Origin: Oceanospirillum sp047518265
GTDB taxonomy: Bacteria; Pseudomonadota; Gammaproteobacteria; Pseudomonadales; Halomonadaceae
NCBI GenBank assembly: GCA_047518265.1
Contig: JAKZRG010000019.1
Span: forward strand, 1 to 64,000
Length of the DNA stretch: 64,000 bases
Direction: 5' to 3'
The notes under the pieces are model-generated. The model did not search any database. It had not been told where the DNA came from and saw nothing but the letters and a program-made list of their open reading frames with translations. Positions 56,249-64,000 of the stretch are shown in pieces (position 1 is the stretch's first letter; each line of letters begins with the position of its first letter). The position numbers and the translations under genes are program-made.

Positions 56249-57293
56249 ATGCTGCGGATATTTCACCCGTTTCTACTAAATTGATAAATTCATTCTTATT
56301 CAAAATCAAAGTATCTTTTTTACGCGCTTCTTCTATTTTCTTAGGGCCAGCATTAAAACCACAACATAATATATCTAATTCTTTTGTTACTGAGCTTCTT
56401 ATGACCAACTCCTTCTCTTTTGCTAGCGTCATAAGTTCTTCTTTCTCTGCTTTCTTAAAACCTGTAAAGCATACATCAGGTAAATAAGATGGTTTAAAGA
56501 CACGATCTGATGTCTTCTTTTCTATAACAGGAGGAAGATTAGCAATAAAATAGGCCAGCCGATCATCTACATCATCATTATCCGGTAACCATTCTAAAAT
56601 CCGGTCTTTTCTGAACGTTTTCAACCGGTTAGAGTTTAAGCATATAGCCTGAATATGGTTGTCAGAATCCGTTAAACTCTCAATTGAGTGGGCGGCAACC
56701 TCTCCTTTGGCATTACGATAAATAAACGTAATTTCCGGGTATTCTTCTTCGTTCTTATTATTATTAAGCAGTTGCTTACGATAGAACCTGTCTTTTCCTA
56801 GCGTAATATCAGTAAGCCTATCTTCGTCATTCAGAATAGATTCACCAAATACCATTACCGCTAAGAACTCCATTTGGGTAATAGTATGCAAAGTTTCTAA
56901 GTCAGATGATCTTCTATAGGTTACAAACCCTTGATACATCTCTTTTATAGCAGGGTCCCACCCCATTCGGTTTGAACTAACAACTTGTAAATCATTGTCG
57001 CCATTTCTGGCTTTCAGTAAATCACCTTCTTTAAAATTTATGATTGGCCCTTGAGTCCAAAGCCAATACGGTACGGATTTTTTATCTACCGTTTTAATTC
57101 TCTGATCAAAACTTAAATCTAATGCCTCTCTAAAGGCATAAGGTACATGATAGGCCCAATGATCATTATCCAGCTCACCATTCATTATTTCATTTGAGTA
57201 ACGAACTGAAGAGGTTATTAGCAATGAAGTCCGACTAACACGTTCTCGCCACATCTTATGAAGAACAGAAAAAATATCATCCGATATATCCAT
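56247..57293 (-). CDS. WYL-BRCT domain protein
   Basis: This 348-residue protein has an N-terminal helical part of unknown fold. Residues ~184-238 form a WYL-type core (EYPEITFIYRNAKGEVAAHS; RLKTFRKDRILEWL), a ligand-sensing domain frequent in defence regulators. Residues ~270-345 form a BRCT domain (LPDVCFTGFKKAEKEELMTL; LDILCCGFNAGPKKIEEARK) like that of NAD-dependent DNA ligase, which binds nicked or modified DNA. No catalytic motif is seen. It stands alone on the minus strand among rightward cargo genes. I infer a DNA-state sensor. Confidence 0.65.
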   Translation of the reverse strand: MDISDDIFSVLHKMWRERVSRTSLLITSSVRYSNEIMNGELDNDHWAYHVPYAFREALDLSFDQRIKTVDKKSVPYWLWTQGPIINFKEGDLLKARNGDNDLQVVSSNRMGWDPAIKEMYQGFVTYRRSSDLETLHTITQMEFLAVMVFGESILNDEDRLTDITLGKDRFYRKQLLNNNKNEEEYPEITFIYRNAKGEVAAHSIESLTDSDNHIQAICLNSNRLKTFRKDRILEWLPDNDDVDDRLAYFIANLPPVIEKKTSDRVFKPSYLPDVCFTGFKKAEKEELMTLAKEKELVIRSSVTKELDILCCGFNAGPKKIEEARKKDTLILNKNEFINLVETGEISAA

Positions 57294-57648
57294 AACACTA
57301 CTCCCTTTATACTTCCGTGCTACTTATCCCGGCAAACTACCATATTTAACCAATAACTCACATTACACGACATTACACCCCAAAAACCCCTTGACCAGCC
57401 CCTAATAACCAGCCTACCATTTACACATCTGGCAAAATCCAGATCAGGAGTCGAACCCTGGAAAAATAGAAAAGAAGCACAGCGCTTTTTGCGCTTTTTT
57501 TGTGCCTGCACCCCCGTATCTGCTATTTTTAGGCAACTGCGGTGAGAGGTGGTTTCTTTTCTTCCACGTTCGAACTCTTGCCGTAGTTGCCGCCTAACTT
57601 CGAACTTAGTCGGTAGCTGTTTAACCAAAAAGAAATAGGTATACAGTT
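57294..57648. other. 355-bp intergenic region with long stem-loop
   Basis: Contains a small terminator-like hairpin AGCGC-TTTTT-GCGCT with T-run (57480-57500), a tRNA T-loop-like GGTTCGACTCC on the minus strand, and a long inverted repeat at 57531-57595. No gene is seen. In P2 phages the cos site lies in this general interval. Confidence 0.45.
57531..57595. repeat. long stem-loop, candidate cos or structured RNA
   Basis: AGGCAACTGCGGTGAGAG (57531-57548) pairs with CTCTTGCCGTAGTTGCCGCCT (57575-57595) with few mismatches, and an inner GTGG (57549) pairs with CCAC (57564). It is about 55 bases upstream of the next gene. Confidence 0.6.
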
Positions 57649-58020
57649 ATGTCTAATACCAACCCACATCAGAATCCCGTTATCAAGCGTATGAGTGTTA
57701 CTACACGTTCCCAACGTGAAGTTGATGAAATATACGCCCGTTTAGCCGATCAGCTAGGGGATACATTTTATGACAACCTTGACCACCTTGATGGGGTATC
57801 TAAAGCCCATGACCTTACAGAGTTTATGAAAGGTATCTTCTTAGAAGAACTACCCTATGGCCGCCATCTGTCGAATGCAGAATCACGCGGTGTCAGTCTG
57901 ATTTTTGAACAAATACAAGAGCTGATGAGAACAGGCGTCGATAACAAGTTAATTATGGGCAATGATATTGCTGCCTTAATGCGACCCGATCCAGCAGCAC
58001 CTAAAGAAGAAATGAATTAA
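57649..58020 (+). CDS. prophage protein of unknown function upstream of the tandem paralogues
   Basis: A 123-residue helical protein starting MSNTNPHQNPVIKRMSVTTR. No family is recognised. A GC-rich hairpin (CCCCCAG/CTGGGGG, 58031-58052) separates it from the first coiled-coil paralogue 47 bases on, so the two may share transcription with attenuation. Base composition is ordinary here, in contrast with the AT-rich pair that follows. Confidence 0.5.
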   Translation: MSNTNPHQNPVIKRMSVTTRSQREVDEIYARLADQLGDTFYDNLDHLDGVSKAHDLTEFMKGIFLEELPYGRHLSNAESRGVSLIFEQIQELMRTGVDNKLIMGNDIAALMRPDPAAPKEEMN

Positions 58021-58067
58021 CGAATAGAGATCCCCCAGTCTAAGGGCTGGGGGTTAGAGGGAATTTT

Positions 58068-59441
58068 ATGGACAATTACAATATAGCTATAAAAGAAGAT
58101 GGAGCATATGCACAAATACTTACTAGCTCAATAATTTTATTAAAAAAAATTGAATCTGTCTTATTAGATTATGGAATCGCACTTGTAGTCATAAAAAATG
58201 AAAACACACCCAACAATACGTTTAAGCTATCATATAGTAGTGATCTAATCCAAGCATCAAGTATCGATTTAAAATATGTCGAGCTATTATTAAACAGTTT
58301 ACATCACTTATGTGAAAACTCAAAGAAAGATGTATTTTATAGAAACGTAGCCCCAAAACATAATCACACATCAATCGAAGACGAAATAAATAAAGAAATA
58401 CTAGAATCTATTCGTTTAATTACAAATATAAAAAAACGCATTACAAATCTACCACCACCCATACAAGAAGAAATCATAAAAACCAACAAAATAATAGATG
58501 AAACAATAAAACTAAAAAAAGAAATATCATTAAATACCATTAATTCAAAAACCTTGTTTTTAACATTAGAGAATCATATCGCCAAAAACCCTTTCATGGC
58601 ATTCAATGATAAATTAAAAAGCAAATCAAAAGAAGAAGATCAATTAATAGCACACCTAACCACATTCACCAATGAATTTCAAAAAAAAATAAAATCAACG
58701 GAAGAAGAGTCAGAAGAAAGATTAGCTGCATACAACAATGAGCAAGAAAAAAAAATTATCAGCCTAGGAAATAAGTTATCTTTATCTCACAAAAAGGAAA
58801 TAGATAAATCTAACAAATACTTAGAGAGAAGAATAAAAGAAATAAATGAACTTTCCGGCATTATTTCTGCATCAGAATTATCAAACAGCTATGAAGATCA
58901 TGCTAAAACTGAAGCAGGAAAAGCTGATAGACTAAGAAATATTTCATTCCTATTTATGTCTTTCGTTTTTGTGATGGCTTCTTATATGTTTTTTACAATG
59001 CCTACAGCAGTTGAATTCAAATTAGACTACATGCTTTCTAGATTAGGTTTATTCTTTGTACTATCTATTCCTGCTGCTTATCTATCAAGAGAATCAACAA
59101 AGCACCGTCAGCAAGAGGTGAAATTTAAACAACTGTCTCTCGATATGAAGGCACTTAGTCCATTTGTTGCACCTATGCCTGAAGAGCAGCAAATAAAGAT
59201 TAAAACAGATATTGCCAACCGTATATTTTTCACAGACCAGAGACAAACTAACAGCAATACTACAGATTCTTCCCCTTTGGATATGAATCAAGTGATAACT
59301 TCAATTACTACCGGTATAGAAACAGCACTAAGCACAATAAATTTAAATAAAGATAAAGAATCAAAAGAATCGACTGAATCAGAAGTACCTGCTTCCAAAA
59401 CTACGGATGAAGTTCAACCTGCTGTAGAAAAGCCTAAATAA
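58068..59441 (+). CDS. coiled-coil membrane protein with SRESTKHR motif, paralogue A
   Basis: This 457-residue protein of unknown function shows an N-terminal soluble part (1-100), long heptad-rich coiled coil (~105-290), TM1 at ~291-311, TM2 at ~323-339, and at once SRESTKHR (340-347). Then comes a short helical domain (FKQLSLDMKALSPFVAPMPE; QIKIKTDIANRIFF) and a polar tail. The DNA is markedly AT-rich, with long A runs, unlike the phage structural genes. The C-terminal third is clearly homologous to the next gene. Position in the P2 tin/old interval suggests anti-phage function. Confidence 0.65.
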   Translation: MDNYNIAIKEDGAYAQILTSSIILLKKIESVLLDYGIALVVIKNENTPNNTFKLSYSSDLIQASSIDLKYVELLLNSLHHLCENSKKDVFYRNVAPKHNHTSIEDEINKEILESIRLITNIKKRITNLPPPIQEEIIKTNKIIDETIKLKKEISLNTINSKTLFLTLENHIAKNPFMAFNDKLKSKSKEEDQLIAHLTTFTNEFQKKIKSTEEESEERLAAYNNEQEKKIISLGNKLSLSHKKEIDKSNKYLERRIKEINELSGIISASELSNSYEDHAKTEAGKADRLRNISFLFMSFVFVMASYMFFTMPTAVEFKLDYMLSRLGLFFVLSIPAAYLSRESTKHRQQEVKFKQLSLDMKALSPFVAPMPEEQQIKIKTDIANRIFFTDQRQTNSNTTDSSPLDMNQVITSITTGIETALSTINLNKDKESKESTESEVPASKTTDEVQPAVEKPK

Positions 59442-59546
59442 ACGGCTTATATTTGATACCATCTATATTTATATAATCTTAGACAACACATTCAATTAAC
59501 AGGTAGACGTTATCTAGTCTGTGGACTGGAATTAAAGGAATAAAAA

Positions 59547-60821
59547 ATGATATTTGAAAAAGAAATCAACAACATAATAAGCATCCTAATAAATCTAGAC
59601 AAACATGTATCAAATAGAAACGTGATTTCCACGATATTAAAATACCAAGCTAAATCAGAGAGTAGCTTATTAATAATAAAAGACGCAACAAATTCAATTA
59701 TTGACTTGCATAAAAATATAGCTACCCATCCAGCTGATATGCAAATGCATATATTAGTCAACATACCAACAATAATAGAGAACTTAATAAAAATAGATCA
59801 AGAATACAATGAAAATATAATCATTGAAAACGAGCATTCCAAACCCTATGCCAATAAAGTATTTGTTCTTTCAACTATATCTGCAAAACTATCATCTTTA
59901 TATTTATCTATAACCATATCCGAACTTATATCTAAAAAAAATAATAATGAAATACTATATTCCTCATTAGAAAAAGATTTTAATAAATCAATAAATTTAC
60001 TAAAACATGACCTTAATGAAAAATTATCCATAGTTGTGAACGATGCCACAGATAAAGCATTTAAAGGCTACTCCAAGCACTGGGCTAATATGGAGGAAAA
60101 ACTAAACGACTCCAAGCTTAGATTACTCAAAGATATAGAAGAATTGGGAGGCAATATTAATAAACAAGAACAACATTTAATATTAGAGCAAAAACAAAGA
60201 ATAAAAACCACAGAAGAAACACTTAACAATAAAATCATTGAGATCAACACAATACTAAGATCAGCCAGCGAACAGGTTAGAGCAAATAATTACGATACAA
60301 ATGCACAGATAGAGCGCACCTCTGCAAACCATCTTCGCTTTGGCTCTATATTTTTCATGCTCTGTATTACGGTGATTGCTGGCTGGTCATTTTATGATTC
60401 TGTGGATGGTACGTTAAATCCTACTCAGTTTTTTATCAGATTTAGCATAGTGCTTATTTTATCGATACCTGCTATTTATTTATCAAGAGAATCAACTAAA
60501 CACAGAGTGCAAAGCTATTGGTATGAACAAAACTCGATTGATATAAAAACAGTTGATTCATTTGTAAATACACTAGAAAAAGAAGATCAAGATAAAATAA
60601 AATCTAACCTAGCAAGCCGACTATTCGCGGGTAATAATCTAGCGACCTCTTCTCAAGAGTCTTACCCTATTAGTATTCAAGAACTGATTCATAAAGTTTT
60701 AGATAAAGTACCTACTCCAACAAATACAGCTACCGATAAGACCAAAGCCACAAAAGAGAAAGCCACAAAAGAGAAAGCCGCAAAAGAGAAAGCCACAGAA
60801 GACGAAACTGCTGAAGCCTAA
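59547..60821 (+). CDS. coiled-coil membrane protein with SRESTKHR motif, paralogue B
   Basis: The 424-residue paralogue of the previous gene has an N-terminal helical part, coiled coil (~140-255), TM1 at ~265-284, TM2 at ~296-312 and SRESTKHR at 313-320. The shared C-terminal domain follows (EQNSIDIKTVDSFVNTLEKE; DKIKSNLASRLFAG). The tail is a lysine/glutamate repeat (KATKEKATKEKAAKEK). The N-terminal halves of the two paralogues differ, as in two-component systems with a common anchor. AT-rich, with a terminator right after. Confidence 0.65.
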   Translation: MIFEKEINNIISILINLDKHVSNRNVISTILKYQAKSESSLLIIKDATNSIIDLHKNIATHPADMQMHILVNIPTIIENLIKIDQEYNENIIIENEHSKPYANKVFVLSTISAKLSSLYLSITISELISKKNNNEILYSSLEKDFNKSINLLKHDLNEKLSIVVNDATDKAFKGYSKHWANMEEKLNDSKLRLLKDIEELGGNINKQEQHLILEQKQRIKTTEETLNNKIIEINTILRSASEQVRANNYDTNAQIERTSANHLRFGSIFFMLCITVIAGWSFYDSVDGTLNPTQFFIRFSIVLILSIPAIYLSRESTKHRVQSYWYEQNSIDIKTVDSFVNTLEKEDQDKIKSNLASRLFAGNNLATSSQESYPISIQELIHKVLDKVPTPTNTATDKTKATKEKATKEKAAKEKATEDETAEA

Positions 60822-60831
60822 CCAATACAAA

Positions 60832-60859
60832 AGCCCCTGATAACTCAATATCAGGGGCT
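60832..60859. terminator. bidirectional terminator between cargo and structural modules
   Basis: AGCCCCTGAT and ATCAGGGGCT pair around a short loop. It separates rightward cargo from leftward phage genes. Confidence 0.75.
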
Positions 60860-60898
60860 GGCTTAATGCTCGATTTTAGCCTAGTTGCAGGTCGTGCT

Positions 60899-61534
60899 TT
60901 ATATCCCTAATTTTCCCTTCAATGACGATGATCCCAGTTGTTGCAATATGGCTTTAGCACAGGGGTCTTCTGCTACTTCTACGGCGCGCATGGCGTTGGT
61001 CATGGCTTTATGCTGTTGGTAAATCTTTTGCAACTCAGCGCGTTCTGTATCGATCAGTGTGGTGAGTTCGCTGTGTTTGTTTTCCAGATAGTCAGACAGT
61101 CCATCCAGCCATGTTTCAAACTGGGGTACGGTCATCAGACCTGTATTCACTCCGTTAACCTTGTTATTGATTTGCCCCATTTGAGATAGGATCTCGCTGG
61201 CGTAGGCGTCGCTGTTGTTAATGGCTCCCATAATAGGGTTTAGGTTAGCGCAGCTGCTAACACCATCAATCTGGCGGGCGGCTTTTGCGACACTCAGGTC
61301 ATCCAGTAGATTACCCATGCGTTGGTCTACGTGGGCTTTTAGATCAGTTGTTACGGTGTTGATGTTTTCTATAGCGGTTATAGCTCTGGCTGTTTTATCG
61401 GGGGATACGGTGGGTAATAGGCCCAGATCTGTGATGTATTGCTGTGAGTTACCACTGATGCTGGGCAGTTGGGCACCCACTGATTTGTAGGCGTTACCAC
61501 CGTTAAATAGGTCGTATAGGTTACGGTCAAACAT
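60899..61534 (-). CDS. phage protein of unknown function downstream of Ogr-like gene
   Basis: A 211-residue, mostly helical protein starting MFDRNLYDLFNGGNAYKSVG, with a possible coiled coil near residues 140-180. Its ATG overlaps the stop of the Ogr-like gene as TGATG. It is co-directional with portal and terminase genes. No family is recognised; it may be a structural or assembly protein. Confidence 0.55.
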   Translation of the reverse strand: MFDRNLYDLFNGGNAYKSVGAQLPSISGNSQQYITDLGLLPTVSPDKTARAITAIENINTVTTDLKAHVDQRMGNLLDDLSVAKAARQIDGVSSCANLNPIMGAINNSDAYASEILSQMGQINNKVNGVNTGLMTVPQFETWLDGLSDYLENKHSELTTLIDTERAELQKIYQQHKAMTNAMRAVEVAEDPCAKAILQQLGSSSLKGKLGI

Positions 61535-61773
61535 CAGATCAGTTCCTGCTGTTGCTTGCTGTTATCGCGGGATGTAGGAGTTGGCGGCGGGGTGCCGGTT
61601 TCGCCTAGCCAGTGGCTAAACGAGAGGGTCATAACAAATCGTTCTTTGCATTCCCCTAGACACTGAGTGTATAAATCTTTCAAAAATACACCCTCAATGT
61701 CTTTTGATACTAGGTTGCTGGAATAGACACGGGTTCTAGATCCGCAATTGGGACAGGCGGCTTTAATTGCCAT
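61534..61773 (-). CDS. Ogr/Delta-like zinc-finger late activator
   Basis: A 79-residue protein carries a C4 zinc motif: ACPNCGSRTRVYSS, and later YTQCLGECKERFVMTLSFSH. This matches P2 Ogr and P4 Delta, which bind RNA polymerase alpha and activate late promoters. The start at 61773 has AAGGAG upstream; GTG at 61782 is the alternative. It is located downstream of the portal gene, whereas in P2 ogr lies at the other end of the late genes. Confidence 0.8.
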   Translation of the reverse strand: MAIKAACPNCGSRTRVYSSNLVSKDIEGVFLKDLYTQCLGECKERFVMTLSFSHWLGETGTPPPTPTSRDNSKQQQELI

Positions 61774-61848
61774 GATCGCCACTCCTTAGTAATCAGATAT
61801 GAATATATTTTACGACTAATTGACCGTCAATATACCATATCTAGTTAC

Positions 61849-62892
61849 TTAGGCAGCGTCTTTAAAATCAGGTTTATCGAATACAATGGGGTTGCTGGCC
61901 GGTAGATGGTCGTTTAGTTCCAAGATCACTTGTTGCATGGGTACCACTTCGTTTTCATAGTAGATTTTATCGATCTTCTCTACGTCTCCAAATCCGCCTA
62001 CGTTCAGCGGCATCATACCGGCTAGGGCGGGTGGTACTCGGTGCATATTCAATACGTCTTGCTGGGTAATCATTTTGATCTTTTCGTAGTCATCTTTTTC
62101 CAGCTCACCCACCGGTTTCATCTGTACTCGGTCTTTCAGGTTTGCTTTGTTGTGACCGGATTTCATGTTCAAGAAAAACGGCCTAAAGTTACCGGGGCCT
62201 TTTGATTGTGCCAGAGCGCCTTTCACTTTTTCGACCTGTTCTTTCCCTAGATCGTAAGTAACAAAGACATAGCCCATGTGGGCACCATTTTTATAGTATT
62301 TGCGGCGGAACAGGGTGGTGTCTTCACTGAGTAAAATACTTTGGATACCGGCCAGATACTGGGGTACGCCGTATATCTTTTGACTGGTATCGGTCTCTTT
62401 TAGCTGGATCACTTCGCCTATTTTAAATTCAATTTCGCTGCCGTCTTTTTTGACCATAAAAAAGGTACCTGGCTTGATACCCACGCGCATATTAATCGCC
62501 GGTAGGTGGCTTAGGCGGGTAATGCCACCAAAGGCATTCCTGTGCACCTGAAAATAAGCCATGCCGAAGGTGTGCCAGTCGTGGGCCGCATATCGCATCT
62601 CTACCCGTTTGATTAACGGGTGATCGTTCCAGTACTTCATCAGCATATTGCGTTTAAAGTAGAGCGCGGATTCATGGTGGCCGTTGGCCCTTGTTATCTG
62701 GTCGATCCCGCTCAGGCTCACAGGGGGGATATAGTATTTGCCGTTCACTTCGGCAAATGTACCAAGATAATCCGTCATCCGGTTATTGAGCACAGGCTCT
62801 GGGTCGCCAAAGCTGAAGGCATTAACGTCTTCAATATCGGGTTGATCAAAATCGTCTGTTACATCGGCGTCAATGTTCATCTGAGTCGTCAT
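61849..62892 (-). CDS. phage portal protein, P2 gpQ type
   Basis: This is the portal ring subunit at the capsid vertex, through which DNA is packed. At 347 residues it matches P2 gpQ/PBSX-type portals: FSFGDPEPVLNNRMTDYLGT at the start, KYYIPPVSLSGIDQITRANG, and RVPPALAGMMPLNVGGFGDV toward the end. Four bases after the terminase stop on the same strand, as in P2 (P-Q order). Confidence 0.92.
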   Translation of the reverse strand: MTTQMNIDADVTDDFDQPDIEDVNAFSFGDPEPVLNNRMTDYLGTFAEVNGKYYIPPVSLSGIDQITRANGHHESALYFKRNMLMKYWNDHPLIKRVEMRYAAHDWHTFGMAYFQVHRNAFGGITRLSHLPAINMRVGIKPGTFFMVKKDGSEIEFKIGEVIQLKETDTSQKIYGVPQYLAGIQSILLSEDTTLFRRKYYKNGAHMGYVFVTYDLGKEQVEKVKGALAQSKGPGNFRPFFLNMKSGHNKANLKDRVQMKPVGELEKDDYEKIKMITQQDVLNMHRVPPALAGMMPLNVGGFGDVEKIDKIYYENEVVPMQQVILELNDHLPASNPIVFDKPDFKDAA

Positions 62893-62896
62893 AAAT

Positions 62897-64000
62897 CTAT
62901 CCTATATACATGTCGTCTTCGGAGCTGGTTTCAACGTCGCTTGAAATATCCCGACTATCACGGGCTTGGTCTCGTTCAGCGCGCATGCCGTGGAATGTGG
63001 CCCATGCTAAGTCAGCGTGGCCTACTCGGCCATTTCTTGATGCACCGTAGGTAATATGACCGTTCCTAGTCGTTTCTTGGTGGATCATCATTAGAGATGC
63101 GGTGACATCCACTTCAGCCAAATCGTACTCAAAGCGGCCACCGTCAATAAGACGCTGGGCACGGGTGACCAGGTCTGTTTTTACTTCTATGGAATAGTGC
63201 AGGGGTTCAACTTCCGGCAGGTCGCTGATTAGGTCAAATACGCCATAACCGATACCTGTGGTATCGATGCCCACATAAACAACGTTATAACGTTCGTAAA
63301 TCTCTTTAATCCGCTCGGCTTGGTACTCTGACGACATACCATTGAACTGGTGTTTTTCCAGCAGTCGCCATTTCTGACGATGACTAAGCGGAATTTCCAG
63401 CACGACCAGGGCGGCATTATCTCGCAGGCGGGATGGATCATAACCCACGGCCACTGGCCGTTTGCCCACGGGGCGATTGCTCTCCGGGTCCCAGTGTGTC
63501 CAAAGCTGCAGGGCATCCACCATGCACTTTTTCAACGTGCTGAATGGAAAGAGGCTTTCAGCATCGTCTATGAATTTACAACCGTAGAGGTTTTCAAAGA
63601 CGGTTTTGCTGTGTTCGTCTATTAACTCTTGAATATCGAATAGGTTGCAGCCCTGCTTTTCTGCATCCTGTACTGTTACCAGATGACGCCATATTCTATC
63701 CCCGCCCAATGAGCCCTTTTTCAGCGCATCATCAGATAGGTCGATTTTGACCTTTTTACTTTCGGATTTGTTCTCGTTGTATTCTTCACCAGACCAGTGT
63801 TGATAAGCCGGGTGTTGCTTGCTGGATGGGGTGGAGAAATAGGTCTTGCGCCAATGTTTATGGGCCGCCATGCCAGAGGCTACTTTCTTCAGCTTTTGGT
63901 AGCCGGGAATCCAAAACACTTCATCAAAATAAAGATTACCACTGTAGGACTGAGCGGTATTGCTGTTGGTGGACAGGAATATCAACTTAGCCCATAGCTT
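62897..64000 (-). CDS. phage large terminase (P2 gpP type), 5'-truncated by window edge
   Basis: The ATPase-nuclease subunit packages phage DNA. The frame is open to base 64000, so the N-terminal part lies outside. Visible are IFLSTNSNTAQSYSGNLYFD then EVFWIPGYQK (ATPase centre, Walker B-type acidic pair in YFDEVFW) and the nuclease region VAVGYDPSRLRDNAALVVLE, with VYVGIDTTGIGYGVFDLISD and ARAQRL-like downstream. P2 gpP type. A minus-strand TTG at 63985 is not the true start. Confidence 0.9.
   Translation of the reverse strand, partial: KLWAKLIFLSTNSNTAQSYSGNLYFDEVFWIPGYQKLKKVASGMAAHKHWRKTYFSTPSSKQHPAYQHWSGEEYNENKSESKKVKIDLSDDALKKGSLGGDRIWRHLVTVQDAEKQGCNLFDIQELIDEHSKTVFENLYGCKFIDDAESLFPFSTLKKCMVDALQLWTHWDPESNRPVGKRPVAVGYDPSRLRDNAALVVLEIPLSHRQKWRLLEKHQFNGMSSEYQAERIKEIYERYNVVYVGIDTTGIGYGVFDLISDLPEVEPLHYSIEVKTDLVTRAQRLIDGGRFEYDLAEVDVTASLMMIHQETTRNGHITYGASRNGRVGHADLAWATFHGMRAERDQARDSRDISSDVETSSEDDMYIG

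Noticed and set aside
57421..57500. tRNA-like T-loop GGTTCGACTCC on the minus strand
   Set aside because: Only three T-stem pairs form, and no matching acceptor 5' strand or anticodon arm is found at the right distance.
54765..60821. Known defence systems (restriction-modification, CBASS, retron, Old/Tin)
   Set aside because: No nuclease, cyclase, reverse transcriptase, Old-type ABC ATPase or methylase motif is seen in these genes.

Overview
The window looks like two pieces of bacterial DNA meeting inside one open reading frame. Positions 1 to about 11.98 kb are alphaproteobacterial in character. They hold the end of a tripartite tricarboxylate permease gene (TctA), an IlvD/EDD-type dehydratase, a complete polar/general L-amino-acid ABC transporter (aapJQMP) and valS. 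Next to valS is the C-terminal part of a PopZ/DUF2497 polar-organizing protein, a neighbour typical of Alphaproteobacteria. From about 12.0 kb onward the genes are gammaproteobacterial, best matching marine Oceanospirillales-like bacteria. The join lies in a two-part low-complexity tract, (EP)26 followed by (DA)28, within the ORF at 11435-12670. I read this ORF as a chimera of an alphaproteobacterial popZ 3' end and the 5' end of a type I secretion substrate. An assembly misjoin is the simplest explanation, and recombination is the alternative.

The gammaproteobacterial chromosome part (12.0-49.3 kb) begins with a type I secretion operon read on the minus strand: an outer-membrane TolC-like lipoprotein with a long C-terminal extension, an HTH/AAA regulator, a double-length ABC exporter, an HlyD adaptor and the start of an acidic substrate. 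It continues with two hotdog thioesterases, a coiled-coil membrane protein, sodB, a molybdopterin-fold protein paired with a hybrid histidine kinase, periplasmic msrA and sulfide:quinone reductase. A copper module follows (copZ, copA, a 26-residue membrane microprotein, a cytochrome c lipoprotein and a metal-ligand-rich membrane protein), with a MerR-type operator upstream of copZ. Then come ygfZ, ung, a rhodanese, azgA-apt, riboflavin synthase, a strong candidate small RNA gene, YaaR/DUF2489 genes, a Lon-like protease, two chemoreceptors and a YiiX-like amidase.

From about 49.33 kb to the window end is a P2-like prophage. It starts with a 26-codon integrase remnant abutting the chromosome. 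Next come a CI-type repressor and a divergent Cox-like protein with operator repeats between them, a primase-helicase, small genes, an accessory block (54.7-60.8 kb), an Ogr-like zinc-finger activator, the portal (Q) and the large terminase (P, cut by the window end). The accessory block lies between the replication gene and Q/P, the position that carries tin/old anti-phage genes in P2. It holds a membrane fatty-acid-hydroxylase/sterol-desaturase-like enzyme, a small HTH protein, a WYL-BRCT fusion protein and two AT-rich tandem paralogues. The paralogues are long coiled-coil proteins with two transmembrane segments and a shared SRESTKHR motif. This pair, with the WYL-BRCT protein, is the best candidate in the window for an undescribed phage-defence or lysogenic-conversion system. 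That reading rests on position and architecture only.

All calls come from reading motifs in the sequence. No database search was run.
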